This document shows positions 33,998 to 45,984 of a stretch of 64,000 bases of DNA, in pieces. How positions within the stretch are numbered: the stretch's first letter is position 1; every line of letters starts with the position of its first letter. Source of the stretch: Phymatolithon calcareum (Eukaryota; Rhodophyta; Florideophyceae; Hapalidiales). A program made the position numbers and the translations under genes. The stretch covers positions 992,001 to 1,056,000 of the forward strand of contig OZ345355.1 in assembly GCA_977006965.1 (NCBI GenBank), in the 5' to 3' direction. A model generated the notes under the pieces. That model was not told where the DNA came from, did no database searches, and was given only the letters and a program-made list of their open reading frames with translations.

Positions 33998-35200
33998 TTA
34001 TATGGTCTCGAAACGGCGATACGGCTTAAAGTCGTGATTGTCCGAATTCTTTTTGTGCAAATTCTTGGCGATGTTATCATCTTCGATGGTGCATCCGGAG
34101 ATCAGATAAGACGGACTGCCGCATCTGAAACAAAGCGTGGGGCGTTTTTGGCGCAGTCGATGAGGAGGTCGTGTCGATGTCCTGGGAATATCGACCGTCC
34201 CGTGCACGTACATGCTGTTGAGAGTGTCTGCAACAAAAGAAATTTTGGCGATGGAAGTTTCAGCAACAGCGGAGATGCTCGCTATGGACTGAATGAGGGT
34301 CGGGTGTTCACTGTCCCGAGGGACCAGTTCAGACCGGATACGCTTTGTGGGAGGTTCTTCAGCGACGGGATGTGGACGTGCGGAGCGGAGATATGTGGTA
34401 GTGTAGTACAAATTATAAGCACGTGCAGTAGAGCGAGCTGATCGAGCCTCAGTCTTCGCCCAGTAGCGCCTGATGAGGGCAGATCTATATGCGGATGATG
34501 AAGAGGCCGGTAAAGAGTTCATCTTGCGTTCGTACGAGCGAATAAATTCAACAAGAGCCGTCAGAGTCCCGTTTGACTCACCCCAGTACAAGATTAGGCA
34601 GTCAAAACTCTCGATTAAATCCTGCTCGGATGGACGTAAAGAGTGGAAAAGTCGAGCAACTATGGCGTCTCCAACAGCCTCAGAAACGTGTTTGCCAGCC
34701 GGAGCGGTAGTGCCGTGCATCGCCTCATGAAGAGCGGCGGATGAAATGCGAACGTCCCGGCAGCGAAGTAAATCTTCCTCCTTGGCCAAATGGGCAGTCA
34801 TATGCTCATTGACATCCATAGTCGGAGGTTTTACATAGCGAGAAAGAGCGCTAGTGAGGTCCGCCGTGGGTTTGGTGTACACGCGAGCGTTGGCGAGAGG
34901 GAATTCCGAAAGGTAGACAGGTGAACAAGACGTTTGGGGACCTTCAGCAGGTTCGTGTGACGCGATGTGCTCCTCCACGATATACTGAATGGGACGGCAG
35001 TTCCAAAGTTCGGCGGTGAAGAGACGAGCGATATCCACCGGGTTGCAGACATTGAGGTCAAGATATAGGTCTGCCGTGTCCGAGATCCAGTACGAAGCGT
35101 CCATATCTGGGCAATAGACTCAGGTATCTTGGAGTTGTTGTTCGGCGACAATAATTTGTCGTACAATGAAGTCTTTTTCCACCGCGCTGTTCGTCGCCAT
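33998..35200 (-). pseudogene. Retrotransposon gag gene with an in-frame stop
   Basis: An ATG at 35200 (ATNSAVEKDFIVRQIIVAEQ) is in frame with the long frame starting at 35104 but separated from it by one TGA. The 368-codon body is a typical capsid-like helical protein (LFHSLRPSEQDLIESFDCL), followed by a basic linker and one zinc knuckle, CFRCGSPSYLISGC, in which the usual His is replaced by Tyr (C-x2-C-x4-Y-x4-C). Gag packages element RNA. The His loss and the stop show decay. A protease remnant follows at 32.45-32.96 kb and a related protease is at the right edge of the window (63665-63991). Confidence 0.65.
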
Positions 35201-35708
35201 AGTAGTCAACAGGATGAAACGAGACACCGAGGCAAGTACCAGAACGACTAAACGGCGTTTGCGCTGTTGCGAGGCGCGAAGCGGGAAAGTGTGCAGCGAG
35301 GTGAGCGCACTGGAAGAGCTTTGCGTGAGATTTGAAAACGAGTAGCAGATCCACCGTGTAACGTACGCGATGGTAGTGCGTCGCTAAGTCTGTCGCGAAG
35401 GCACACTAGAGGGTATCCCGCACAGTAGAGTCGTCCACGCGGGTTCGTTTACTCGGAAAAGTGTGCCCGTGGAGACAGTGAGTGTCTTAACTATCGTGTT
35501 CTGATAGATTCGATATTGTGTGTTCTCTTCTCTCGCTATCCTACGTCAATTAGGGGAGCTAATTGTACTAAAATCTCCCGGAAATGAACAGCGATGAATG
35601 GCTAAAAAGATCTCACTGAGAGGCGTATCATAATGCACTCTCAAGGGCATTACAATTTCTCAAATTATTCATGCAGTAATACTGTATGAATTAATTGAGA
35701 AATAAAAT

Positions 35709-36328
35709 GAGGACATTCGCTCCATGGACCGAAAAAGGTGGTAAAATTCGCTAAATCGGCTGCCCTTCCAAAAACTACTACTCGTTATGATATGAGCTAG
35801 TTAACCCTGGATACAAACCCACGACTCCAGCACATGAGCAATAATAAGGACAGTAAACCAAGACAGACGCTTATCATTACACTACTCACCGCTGCGCAAA
35901 GTACTCTGCACCTCATCGCATTCGACTGCTAAGCTAACTCACAACGCTTCCGTCCAAATCGTCTCAAGTCCTGGAGAGAAAGGAGCTCGTGCTGAAGGTA
36001 GGCACTACCCTGGAGAAAACTTTGACGCCAGTCACTTCTCGCAGGCATGCGACAAGCCGAACATCCACAATATTGTTCAAGCGAAAGTAAAACACATCCA
36101 CAACGCGGCTCAGTCCATGATACTTGACCTCACCACTTGCGATGACGGAGGTGCTACTTTCTACGAGGAGGTAAAGCATTGAGAGTAGCGCAGGAAATAA
36201 ATTTACTTTTTTGATAAGTTTATTTTATAGAGTGCTCTGTGTATCATAACGAATAGTAGTAGTTTTTGCAAGGGGTGCCGATTTAGCGAATTTTGCCACG
36301 TTTTTCGGTCCATGTAGCGAATTTCCTC
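35709..36328 (+). mobile_element. Mutator-like MITE, copy 2
   Basis: Starts GAGGACATTCGCTCCATGG and ends with the complement of GAGGAAATTCGCTACATGG. It is flanked by an identical 10-base repeat GAAATAAAAT (35699-35708 and 36329-36338). The interior is homologous to copy 1 (3053-3987) in the opposite orientation with deletions, and it keeps the end of the shared peptide frame (SHFSQACDKPNIHNIVQ, then HNAAQSMILDLTTCDDGG, stop at about 36181). An exact target duplication suggests a fairly recent insertion. Confidence 0.85.
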
Positions 36329-36549
36329 GAAATAAAATGCAGCTTACAGAAATACTGTAACAGTATACTGTACCTGCATTTTTCCAAATTTTATAAAATT
36401 AAAATTTGTGGTGGAGTGATTATCACCCTCGTATGACGTTCTCGTGGACCGGAAAAAATTCCACAAGAGGAACAGCGATACGTCCACCGCGGGATGACAA
36501 AATTGCAAGCTGTCATCACTAGGCTGCTGGAACAGTTGCACGTTCCACT

Positions 36550-36592
36550 GTAGCCAGACAGCTAGCCAAGCTAGCCAAGCTAGCCAAGCTGT
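36550..36592. repeat. Short tandem repeat AGCTAGCCA
   Basis: Three to four units of AGCTAGCCA follow each other between CAGACAGC and AGCTGTCTTC, which also makes the block ends partly self-complementary. The rest of 36340-37330 has no gene I can support. Confidence 0.7.
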
Positions 36593-37354
36593 CTTCGCTT
36601 ACCAACAGGAAGCGTGAACTTTTTGGCACCAAATCTTCGAATGAAATTAAGCTCGCCTTGTTCAGTTGCTCACACCTCTGGCAGTGAAAAAGCTGTCATC
36701 TTGCTGGATCAAAGAATTTGGGCAGCTTGGATTGGCCGCTAGTCGTTGCGGGGACGACATTTCAATGATTCAAAATTCAGTTTTTACGGTGTTCTATTGG
36801 CAAAGCTTCCTCAATTGTTGCTTAACTAAGGTCAGCTGATGTCTAACGAATTGCCAATGTGTAGGGCCCCGAGTTTTTGTGAAGTTGTTGGGACATTACA
36901 CTGATCTTTACGCGTATCTTGTTTCAGGACGGCCCTACTTCGTTTTGCATGCCCTCGATGGTGGTCCTACTGAATAGCAGAAGCTCATCAACGGATTTTT
37001 TCAATTAACTGTTGTACACGGGTGGCCAGGGCTTGTCCCGATAACTCTTGTTGCTGTCGGCCCAGGTGCGATTGAAGAACGACCTTGCGCTGGCCTGCCC
37101 ATAGCCCATCTGAAAAATAGATTCAATCACAACATAATTTCCGACGATATATGCATGGATTCAACGGTCTACACACTGGAAGGTAGCAACTGAGGAAGAC
37201 TTGCCCGTATATTCGAAAGACTGTGAGGCTGTTATACAAACTGCAATTGAAAAAATACCTGCCTGGATTGACGGAAAATGAAGCGTGCACTGAATGAAAA
37301 GAAGGTCTCTGCAAGAGTACCCGATAGAAATCGACGTGACAGAAGTGGCGTGGT

Positions 37355-37800
37355 ATTTCCTCGGCCTTCGGAATTTTTAACTGGCGGGCAGAGTACAATA
37401 TGCTAAAAGCTTCTAACTTCTGATCTAACTCTCGGTCGATAACGGCACTGTTATGACTGTCGTTCAGGTCCTGGCTGCTGTAAAGAGGACAGTGCATGTA
37501 CACCTGTAGCTCCCAGTCCCGTCGAAAGCGTCGTTGGACAACCACCACGTGAAAGCCGTACAAGAATTTAGCAGCATTCCAGTCAGTCTTTGTTCCGCAA
37601 CCCTCGTCGAAAGGAGAACGACGAAAAACGAAGGCCCAAGTATCATTTCACGCCTTGAGTATATGAGCTTGGTCAACTGCGACACCGAAAACCTAGCAAA
37701 ACACTGGCACAACGTCGGGAGGGCATCCGTGGGTGTCAAGGCCCAACAGACCCGGCACCCATATGCATCACAGAAAGGAGGGACCGAGAGCAAGGCAGAC
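37355..37800 (-). repeat. Inverted duplicate, copy 2 (partner 31545-31972)
   Basis: Reverse complement of the 31.5-kb unit with scattered substitutions. The frame on the plus strand (37534-37803) begins MDNHHVKAVQEFSSIPVSLC and stays open, as does the minus-strand frame. Outside the unit the two loci differ, so this is a dispersed copy and not part of one large palindrome. From 37800 to 38390 nothing is recognisable. Confidence 0.7.
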
Positions 37801-38393
37801 TGAGTCTTGCATTCGCACATGTATATCACGAGGGATGTTAGACCGATAGAAAGCTGTAAATAGAATAGAATCAGTATTGTATGGTGTGATAAGCAACCCC
37901 CACGTAGTGCAAAACCTTGGCACGGCTATTTCTAGAGCGTGAAGGAAGTTTTCTACGATAGGCGATATTGAGTGCCGACAAGTTTGGTGCAAAACGAGAC
38001 AAAGAACAATCAGAGAAGGTACAGTACGAGCGTCATGCGCATTATGTATAGCTCTAACATCTGCTGCTTCGTTTTTTGTACTGCATTGATGACTTCCCTT
38101 CTTCCACTGGTAGCATCAAAATCTTTTGTTTCGGAATCTGGCAACTGATTGGATTACAGAACGAAGGCAATTTGTATAACTGAGCGGCAAATGACGATGC
38201 ATCGCCTTGTGCCGCTCAGTTATGCAAGGTCGCCATGAAGACGAATCTACTTATTGCAGAAGAGTGAAGTATCATTAAAACAGAATAGCACAATTTAGCA
38301 AACTATCTTGCATAATACAAAATTAATACAACGTTCACCAACTAGTCAGAGTCAGGTACAGTAGCAGTCTACTACCGCGACCAAATTTCAATC

Positions 38394-39797
38394 TCATCCC
38401 ACAACAATCGTAGCATTCGGCACACATCTCCGAAACTTCTCAACCGCAGAGTCAAGACACTTCTCCCTCGGTTTCCTTGCAACAAGATGCCATCTCGGAA
38501 AGCTAACACAAGTAAGCCTCGGACACCATTTCCCAAGCACCTGCATAATAGCCACATTACTAACCCTCTTACACTTCGCTCCAATAGCAACCCTTCTCAA
38601 ACTCTTCCCATTCCCCTTAACAAGCCCTTCAATCCCCTCCATGGACATCTCCTCCAACCCATCCACAGCCACCTCCCTCAATCCCCCGCATCCCTTCCCA
38701 ACAGCCTCTAGCATATCATCATCCACCGCCGCCACATTAACAATACACAGCGACTCCAACCCCGTCCCCAAAGTCCCCACGAGCCGCACAAAACTCCTCA
38801 CAATCACCGCATCTGCCTGCGTCGCCGCGCGTCCGACAGGCGCTTCAAACAACAGCGCCGAAACGCGCGTGCAGTGTCTTGCAAGCGCAGCCATATCGCC
38901 CGGCGTGCAATCGCCGAGTCGAATTTCCAATCGGCGCAGGCGATCCCGCACAACATATGCCAGCACCGACGGCGGCAACGATGGCGCGAAGAACTCATCC
39001 AGATGTGTGCAACGAGACACAATGGTTCGCACATGCGATTCAAGCAGCACGGGACGACCGACGAAATCCGCCACGCGTAACGAGCGCGCATTGGCCAAAC
39101 AGGCAGATACAACGGGACGCGGGTCAGTTTCCGCGCCGAGGGCGAGAGTGTCCAGCTGATTGCAGTGTGCGGCGACAATGTACGCGCACGGGAAGTGCAT
39201 GCGTAATGCTAGACGACGCAGCGTTGCACCTCGGATGCGCAGCAGCGCGATGAGATGCAGTGGGTCGACGGCGGGTACGGCTTCCATCTTGAGATTGGAC
39301 AGGTTGTGCGCGGCGGCAAGGGCGCGAACGGCCTTCTCGCCGATGCCGGGTACATGTGCGAGGGAGAGTGTTGTCAGTGAGGACGCTTGCGTTTCGAACA
39401 GGGTTTGCCATCCATTGTCGGGGATGCCGGTTACATGGGAGACGGTTAGGTTGCGCAGACAGGGTGACAGGGAGAGGAGGGAACGTAGCGTGGGTTGTGG
39501 GACAGGGTAAGGCCCGGTGAGGGTGAGCGATTGCAATTGGTTACCGATTAGACGGAGGACTGGAACGGCTTGTGTGAGGTCGGCTCCGAACGAGAAGGTG
39601 AGCGAGAGATTGGTGAGCGAGGTGCGGAGAACGGCCGCGAGTGCTGGGTGGGCGGCTGCGAGTTGGAGGGCCGGGGATAGGTTTGGGGTTAATGCTTCGA
39701 TGGCGCCGGTCGGGGCGGGGGATGCACCGACGGCAAGGAAGATCGACGTGAGGACGTCGTCCGGCAGTGAGAGCAGGGAGAGTTGCGGAGGATGCAT
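38394..39797 (-). CDS. F-box protein with leucine-rich repeats
   Basis: An intronless gene of 467 residues from the ATG at 39797 (the open frame continues upstream without an ATG). Residues about 6-25 form an F-box core, LSLLSLPDDVLTSIFLAVGA, which in this family binds Skp1 and recruits the SCF ubiquitin ligase. The rest is leucine-rich with repeats of about 25 residues (LTSLSLAHVPGIGEKAV-like, LKMEAVPAV, LRRLALRM, LRRLEIRLGDC, GLESLCIVNV, GLREVAVDGL, SLRRVAIGAKC, RLTCVSFPRW), the substrate-binding part. The coding sequence is clearly richer in G and C than the surrounding DNA and has no stop or frameshift, so it looks like a functional host gene. The substrate is unknown. The C-terminus ends NATIVVG. 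Confidence 0.85.
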   Translation of the reverse strand: MHPPQLSLLSLPDDVLTSIFLAVGASPAPTGAIEALTPNLSPALQLAAAHPALAAVLRTSLTNLSLTFSFGADLTQAVPVLRLIGNQLQSLTLTGPYPVPQPTLRSLLSLSPCLRNLTVSHVTGIPDNGWQTLFETQASSLTTLSLAHVPGIGEKAVRALAAAHNLSNLKMEAVPAVDPLHLIALLRIRGATLRRLALRMHFPCAYIVAAHCNQLDTLALGAETDPRPVVSACLANARSLRVADFVGRPVLLESHVRTIVSRCTHLDEFFAPSLPPSVLAYVVRDRLRRLEIRLGDCTPGDMAALARHCTRVSALLFEAPVGRAATQADAVIVRSFVRLVGTLGTGLESLCIVNVAAVDDDMLEAVGKGCGGLREVAVDGLEEMSMEGIEGLVKGNGKSLRRVAIGAKCKRVSNVAIMQVLGKWCPRLTCVSFPRWHLVARKPREKCLDSAVEKFRRCVPNATIVVG

Positions 39798-42700
39798 TGT
39801 TTCGGTTCGGCGTTTGCGGATGTTGAGGAGGATGTCAGGGAGGGGTGGTTGTATAAAAGGGCGCGACGCGCATTGCGGCGCGTTAGAGTGAAAGGGCAAC
39901 TCGGTGGAATCATTGGACTGAGATTATATTGTCATAATTGAGGGATAGTAGAATATTCTATAGTGTATCGTAAGCACTCGAGGCTGTACTGGACAATGCG
40001 GTGCAGCGGCCCGGGCAATGAATGTAATCGGCACGTCTGGAGGGAGGGTCCCTTGGGTCACGCACACACACACACGATCGGTTGGATGCTGCATCCGCTT
40101 TGCGTTTGAATTTCATGGGCAGGTTGCTGTCATTGTGCTCCTGTCCTTCACCTTCCATGCACGGGACCGACAGTGAATTTTCTTCGAAGGCACTTCATTT
40201 TTCTTGCATTTGATAGTGCTCTTTGCCGCATGTGATACTCGGACAGGTCTGGGAAAGGGTGTCAGGCATGGGTGCTGTACACGTGGTGGTAAAGTGCGGT
40301 AATGGACGTAGTGCACAAAGTGCGGGAATCACTACGGACCGATGGGCCCAGTCGGTACGTTAACGACGTGTCCTCTGGCATCACGTGATGGGAAAGTGCT
40401 GGAAATTGCCGTGGCCACTCCCTAGGGTTGTTACGGAGAAAGGTATGATATGCAAGAGTGATGTGGCAGAATGGTCCAATCGTTGTTTGGCGATTCGTAT
40501 CTCCTGGCCCAAGATATTTCGAATCGGCGGTGCGTATGGCGGCGGCCGCGCTGCAGCATCGCGTTCACTGCACTGGCGATCTTTCTACGCTTCCAGCACG
40601 CTTGTCTTTCGTGGGTCATGACGACGATTTGCAAGGCGCAGAGCACTGCCTGTGTCAATGGTGCGCATTGCGTGAGCAATGATGTATAGGGAGTTAGATT
40701 AAACGGCGTTGGACAATATGGAGGAGCTGAGGGTGAAGAACTCTTTCCGTTTTTAGCTCCGGTTACGAAAAGGGGATATATGTTGATTTATTTTAAAAGC
40801 TCCCAAAGCCTCAATTTGAGTAACAGGGCAACTTCGCTGTTTTCCATACTCATCTCTCTACTATCCTTTTTCCATAGACAGAATCTAGCGAAAACCTCTT
40901 GGCCCTAGGAAAGTTGCCCCTAGGAAAGTTGCCCCAAGCGTCAGCAGATGCGTTGGTAACTTTTAAATAAAAATCTACCTTTCTTTCTTTCTACTATCCT
41001 TCTAATATCTCCTTAATCCGAATTTCTCTCCCTGTGAAGGCCCGAGTAAGTCTTTTGCATTTATATTCCGTTTATTGGTCCATCTTCATAGACCGTAGTA
41101 TACATTGCAACACGATAGGCTCAACCACAGCACCAGTCCCAAAGTACTTCGCCAGAATGCATTTTCTCCACAAAGGATCTCTGTTGAAAATGTCTCTCAG
41201 GCATCTCAACCGCGCACTTCTACTCATGGTAGGTCGTTCGGTACGCCGATCGGGATTTTAACTGTCCGGCCCTCTTCTTCCAACGACCGTACTTTGACTG
41301 TTGCTTGTAGGCGTCTCTTTTATGACACCATACTTTCTTCCGCTTGTTTCAGAGCTTCTTTAAGGTGTTCCTTTTCCCCGAGATACCCAATGTCCTTTGG
41401 GTTACGAAAATGAATGTCCGTGCTCTACTGGCACCATTTTTATACTTCATGCTCTATGATATCACGAACATTCCCGGGGCAAAATGTTGCAGAAGAGTGA
41501 CAGTGTTTTACGTTTACCGAACTAACATTCATCAGCTTGTATTTTTGCTCTTTGTGGCCTTTACTGCAGCTTGTTGTGGGCCATCATGGTGACCAGCGAG
41601 TGCGAAACTCTCAAGCGCATGGAAGCTGGTAACCATTTCATTGGAAAGAATACCGTGCTTGTGTGCACAGGAGGGATTATTCCATGGGACAAGCGGAAAA
41701 CACTTTTGAAAAATTTCAAAAACTGGGCCCACCAGCTTTCGCAATGTGCAGCCATTTGGAACCTAATGCGCAAGTCTCTTTAGCGCTATACGTCGCTGTG
41801 CGAAAGAGGACTTTTTCATGCCCTACCTTCTACTTTGGATTCGGCACTCAAAAATGCCGCCATCCATCAACGACATGGATTTTTGTTTTATAGTCATCGA
41901 AGTTTTGCTGTCGATCGTCAACAAAGATCGGTAACGAATATCGCCAACTGCTCATCTATCGACTAGCTGTGTTGACGTGTCCACGATAATCCATGAGTAG
42001 GAGCACCGTACATTACTCTATTTTCGACGATTTTGATTTCCTCTTATGTTCCGCCTACCTATATCTACGAGCCTTTCCCAGAATGAGACATTTTAGGAAT
42101 ACGGGTCCAGTAGCCCATTAATATCCCCCTTGCACGCTACGTAACCCTGTTGGTTACTGAAGAAGTTCTACGGAGGAAATGTTGCCATCACACATTTGAA
42201 AAATAGCCAGACAGCTCCAGTTGCCAAAGAACATTCGTTGCATATCATTGGGGGCGGATACCATCGATTGAATGAGGTTTGTTGCTAAGAGAGATTCAAC
42301 AAAAATGTAGCAACTCGCACATGTCTTACTCAACAGCTTACAGCTGGAAGAGGTCCTTCAATGTTTCCCAATCAAGGAGTTGAGTTCCCCCGTCCATATT
42401 CCTTGTCAGCCCCTTGTTTCAAAAGTGCCCACTAAATTACCTGGTGCGAACGCTTCTCTCTCTGCGTTCCTCAATATCTATGCACTACTCTCCCCCGTTC
42501 TTGTTTCTTGTACTTCTGGCCTCGCAGGGCATGATGAGATCTATTCTGAAACTCAGCTGTCCCAACTGCATTCTGTACTGCGCTTCGATGCTCAGCTCGT
42601 CTGCCGTGTCTAGAATACACACCAATTCTTCTAATTCTTTTCTCTTTCATCTGTTTTCTTATTCTTGCCTCAGTCTTCCTGGTGCCGCACTGGCAATCGT

Positions 42701-43690
42701 CCGGAGATATAGTTGCGACATTTTTTGACGTTTTACTGGCTGCTGTCCATTCTCCACTTGCGCTCGTTATCATCTGAGCGGAGAACAAGTTTGGATGTGT
42801 ACTTGTCGAGGCGGATTGATGCTCATGCAATCTGCCCCTCTTTTCCTTCTGAGTGTGTTCATGAGTCGCACCGTTTTTCTCCCTATTTCGACGCTCTAAA
42901 GGAAATTGTCATTTCGAGTTTCCTTTTCGACGAGAGTCCTTCCGATTTATGCTATATCTCTCATGTGAGCTTTCTCATTGGCCAACAGGGCATCGACTTG
43001 AAACCCTTCCTTGAACTAATACTGGGCAGTATTCAGATAATGACTTCATTCGATAGTCAAGTCATCTTGTAGAATTTTCACAATAACTTCGTTAAAATAA
43101 AGTAACAATTTATAAGCCCTCAGCATTCCGAATCTACAGCGCGAGAACCGGAGAACCAGATGAGACTGACGTTTGTTTTAGCTCTCGACTCTAGGTTCCT
43201 CAATCCCTCTCCTGGACTCAACGTCGTTTACCATTGTATCATTTATCTGCATGTGCCGCAACAAATTTCTGCAATTCTGAATTGCTCGGTTGATAATAAC
43301 ATTTAATTTCCACATGGATGGGCCAACAGTTAAACGCTGCCCTAACATTGGAACTATAAACAACCTTTACCGGCCACTGTCATAGGTCAGTCTATCGGTG
43401 GTCCCGGCTTCCTTTAAACTCACCCAGGGCGCCCAAAGGCAGATGACATTACGAAGGTCAGAGCCTCCGGGCATTGATCGTCCTCATGTACGACAGGCCC
43501 GGACGGAACCAGGAAAACATCCCCCGTGGCGCTTGGGCAGAGAGACGACTAATCTCCTGCGCTGAGCGCTGGGCGAAAAGGGCCGGAATATTCTGCACGC
43601 CAACGTACATAACCGTTTCGAGTCTGGTTCAGAGTTTTCAGATTGTGCCGCAATTGTCCATATGAAGCTTGTTGGGATCCGACAGTATTG
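39798..43690. other. Gene-poor interval
   Basis: Between the F-box gene and the LINE remains I find no supported gene. The 40870-40990 segment is a LINE tail, with a 16-base internal duplication (CCTAGGAAAGTTGCCC twice). Several frames of 70-120 codons (for example 41571-41783 plus and 42471-42830 minus) overlap on both strands and have no recognisable motif. A CA repeat lies at 40063-40075. Confidence 0.4.
40870..40990 (+). repeat. LINE-type 3' tail, copy B
   Basis: AAAACCTCTTGGCCCTAGG, AGTTGCCCCAAGCGTCAGC, GATGCGTTGGTAACTTTTAA, ATAAAAATCTACC, then TTTCTTTCTTTC. It is near identical to the units at 20.2 and 45.1 kb. Confidence 0.7.
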
Positions 43691-44580
43691 AGTCCTCATA
43701 CTTTGACAGAAGTAGTACCCCAGGCCTCGGTAGATGCGTAGCAAACACTGTGAATGGTGTTTTGATGCACTACTTCACAAACTGAAACCTCATCGCAAGC
43801 CAATACAAAAGAGTAAGGGGCACGATAACTCAAGGTATTATAGTGTGCAAAGCTTATGATTCCGTTCAATAAGTTGGTGGTCATTGATCACGAATCCTTT
43901 GGAGCGGAAGAACGAATAGTATATCGCGATTAAACTTGGTGGTCCTTTGATTGCAAAGGGACCCTTTGGATTTACGTACGATCTTCAACATGTCAGACCT
44001 AGGGACCTTGACCGTCGGAATGGGGTGAATCAAATATATTCGTTTGTTTGTACTTGCTTGCCGAACTTCAACGATGGATGAGTTCGGTGCCTTTTTGTGC
44101 TCTTGGGGAGCACAAGGAGCACGATGATAACACCTTGTCTTACGTGCTGCTCCAATTCAGTACCCTACGGTTTGTATTGCTAAGTTTAGGGCTCACGGGC
44201 ATTGGTACATTCTCATCGTCTTTCCTCTCTCAAGTCCTCTCGAATTTCCACTTCAACGATCGTGTCAACTTTGCGACATACATTCAATAAAGGAAAGAAG
44301 TCGAAACAGATATCTACATTAAGGCCCACTAGAGCCACTTTTGCCGGTTCAGGGAGGTTGTACTGCATTTTCGTTCACGAGCTCCAACGAATGTATCACA
44401 AAGGTGTAAAGAAGAAGAAGAAGAAAAGAATATAAACCAACGCATCTGCCGACGCTTGGGGCAACGCTTCGGGTGCCAAGATAATTTGGCTTGAATCTGC
44501 CTTGTGAAGAGTTTCTTATGGTAGGTGTTCCACGGTTCGGTGGTCTACAAAATCCCACCTCTAGTACCCTGAGGGGCCTA
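43690..44580 (-). repeat. LINE remains, minus strand, including an inverted tail
   Basis: 43.89-44.13 kb is the reverse complement of 16.90-17.13 kb (shared CGAACTCATCCATC, TTCGGCAAGCAAGTA, ATTCCGACGGTCAAG, GGGTCCCTTTG, TACTATTCGTTCTTCCGCTC). Further upstream a weak trace of the RNase H end is present. At 44395-44475 an inverted LINE tail (CCAACGCATCTGCCGACGC, GAAGAAGAAG) abuts it. No reading frame is intact. Confidence 0.65.
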
Positions 44581-44964
44581 GAAATGGAACGTTAATCCAC
44601 GTTCCCGTGTCACGCAGGGGGTTAGATTTGCAGGGAGTGACTACTCTGCTGTATAGATATGTGGGTTGCTGATAACCTGGAACATGGCCTGGAGCTCTTC
44701 TAGTGCTCGGTAAGTCCAGGAGCTGTCTTTGTCTGAGAGTCTGCCATTCGATAGCCCGTTTATGACGTCTTCGATATCATCTTTCCCACGTTAGTCACTC
44801 TGTTAGCTGAGGACAGAAGTACTCATCGATGGAAATATTTCGTATGACTACTTGATGGCAAGTGTCCTATGCTTTCTCGAGTTGAGAAGCAAGTGCGGTG
44901 GTAGTATCATTTTCCAGTGAGAGATGAGTACCATGGTTGACTTTCCTTCTGTTCTCTTGTTAGA

Positions 44965-45170
44965 CAGTGAAATTTTCCCCCTCGAGATCCCGAAGAAGAC
45001 AAGAGTTGGGTTTTTGTAGTCCACTGAATCGTGTTACACCAACAAGAAAAGAAACTCTTCTGAAGACAGCATCCAGCCAAAACCTCTTGGCACTAGGAAA
45101 GTTGCCCCAAGCGTCAGCAGATACGTCGGAAACTTTTAAATAAAAATCTACATTTCTTCTTTTTCTTCTT
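44965..45170 (+). repeat. LINE-type 3' tail, copy C
   Basis: CCACTGAATCGTGTTACACC, GAAACTCTTCTGAAGACAGC, CCTCTTGGCACTAGG, GTTGCCCCAAGCGTCAGC, then AAAAATCTACATTTCTTC and CTT-rich sequence. It is the longest of the dispersed tail copies together with copy A. Confidence 0.7.
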
Positions 45171-45451
45171 CTAAGACAATGAATTTTATGCACCCAAAAT
45201 CACCGGCAGGATTCGATGATTGCGGGACAGAGCCACACGTTTGGCCCAAAAGAGTTAGATGGAGTGCAGAATGAAACATTGACAAGACGATATTCTTGAC
45301 ATCGGGCGAGACATAGATCTTCGTGAAAAAAGTCCTAAGGCACATTGCCGCAGGGTTCAATAACTTGGAATATGAAATATTGAGTAAGAGAAGTAAACCT
45401 GGCAGAAGAAGAAAATGATATTTGGTACAACTGCGAAGTACCATGATTTAA

Positions 45452-45585
45452 GTGTCACTGATGGTAGGTTTTCAAGATGTTTCGGTTGATTACGACCCTA
45501 TGTGCAAGGCCTGCTCAGTGGGAACCAAGGTGACTGTTGAGCATCTGCTACTATGCTATAGTGGAGGGACTGTATCAAGACGTCA
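45452..45585 (+). pseudogene. LINE C-terminal knuckle, interrupted by the gypsy element
   Basis: The frame encodes DYDPMCKACSVGTKVTVEHL, then LLCYSGGTVSRR, the Cys/His knuckle seen also at 17.3 kb. The LINE sequence stops at the gypsy LTR (45586) and resumes at 56254 with GTCAGACTATTG, which aligns with CCAGACAATTGG of the 17.37-kb copy. The LINE was therefore present before the LTR element inserted. Confidence 0.75.
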
Positions 45586-45934
45586 TGTAATCACTGGGAG
45601 TGAAAAGATAAGGGTTGGGGTTTATCTTGAAAAGGGGTGATGTCTCTGTGACGCGATGCCTCTCTCTAAGATGCGATCAGAATCGCCGCTTAAATAGGGC
45701 GGGGGCGAGCGATTGTATACCGTGCAAAAAGGGGGGGCACTAACCGATGCTAGACTAATATTAAGTTGAGTGTTAGTCTACGTTTGCGATAAATCCGTTT
45801 GTTCCTCTTGGAAGAGTCGTTCACGATACTGTGTTTTCAGTGTCGGTGGATAGATCACAAGGAGCCGTTATAGAACGCCTAGGTCGATGGTGATAATGTC
45901 CTTCATTACACCCCTGCAATATTGCTTGTCTACA
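45586..45934 (-). repeat. 3' LTR of the gypsy element
   Basis: Begins TGTAATCACTGGG and ends GTCTACA on the plus strand, hence TGTAGAC...ATTACA in the coding direction. A TATTTAAG box on the coding strand near 45695 is a candidate TATA element. It is near identical to 55904-56253 with scattered, mostly transition, differences. Confidence 0.9.
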
Positions 45935-45984
45935 GGGCCCCATACACTCGAAGTGTGTATTAGTCATTGATTCGCAATGATTTT

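Noticed and set aside
38803-39891. Long open frames overlapping the F-box gene on both strands
   Set aside because: They are shadows caused by the GC-rich codon use of the F-box gene and show arginine/serine-rich compositions without motifs.
40385-43080. Several frames of 70-120 codons on both strands
   Set aside because: They overlap each other in different frames, lack recognisable domains and often lack ATG starts. Chance frames are the simplest explanation.
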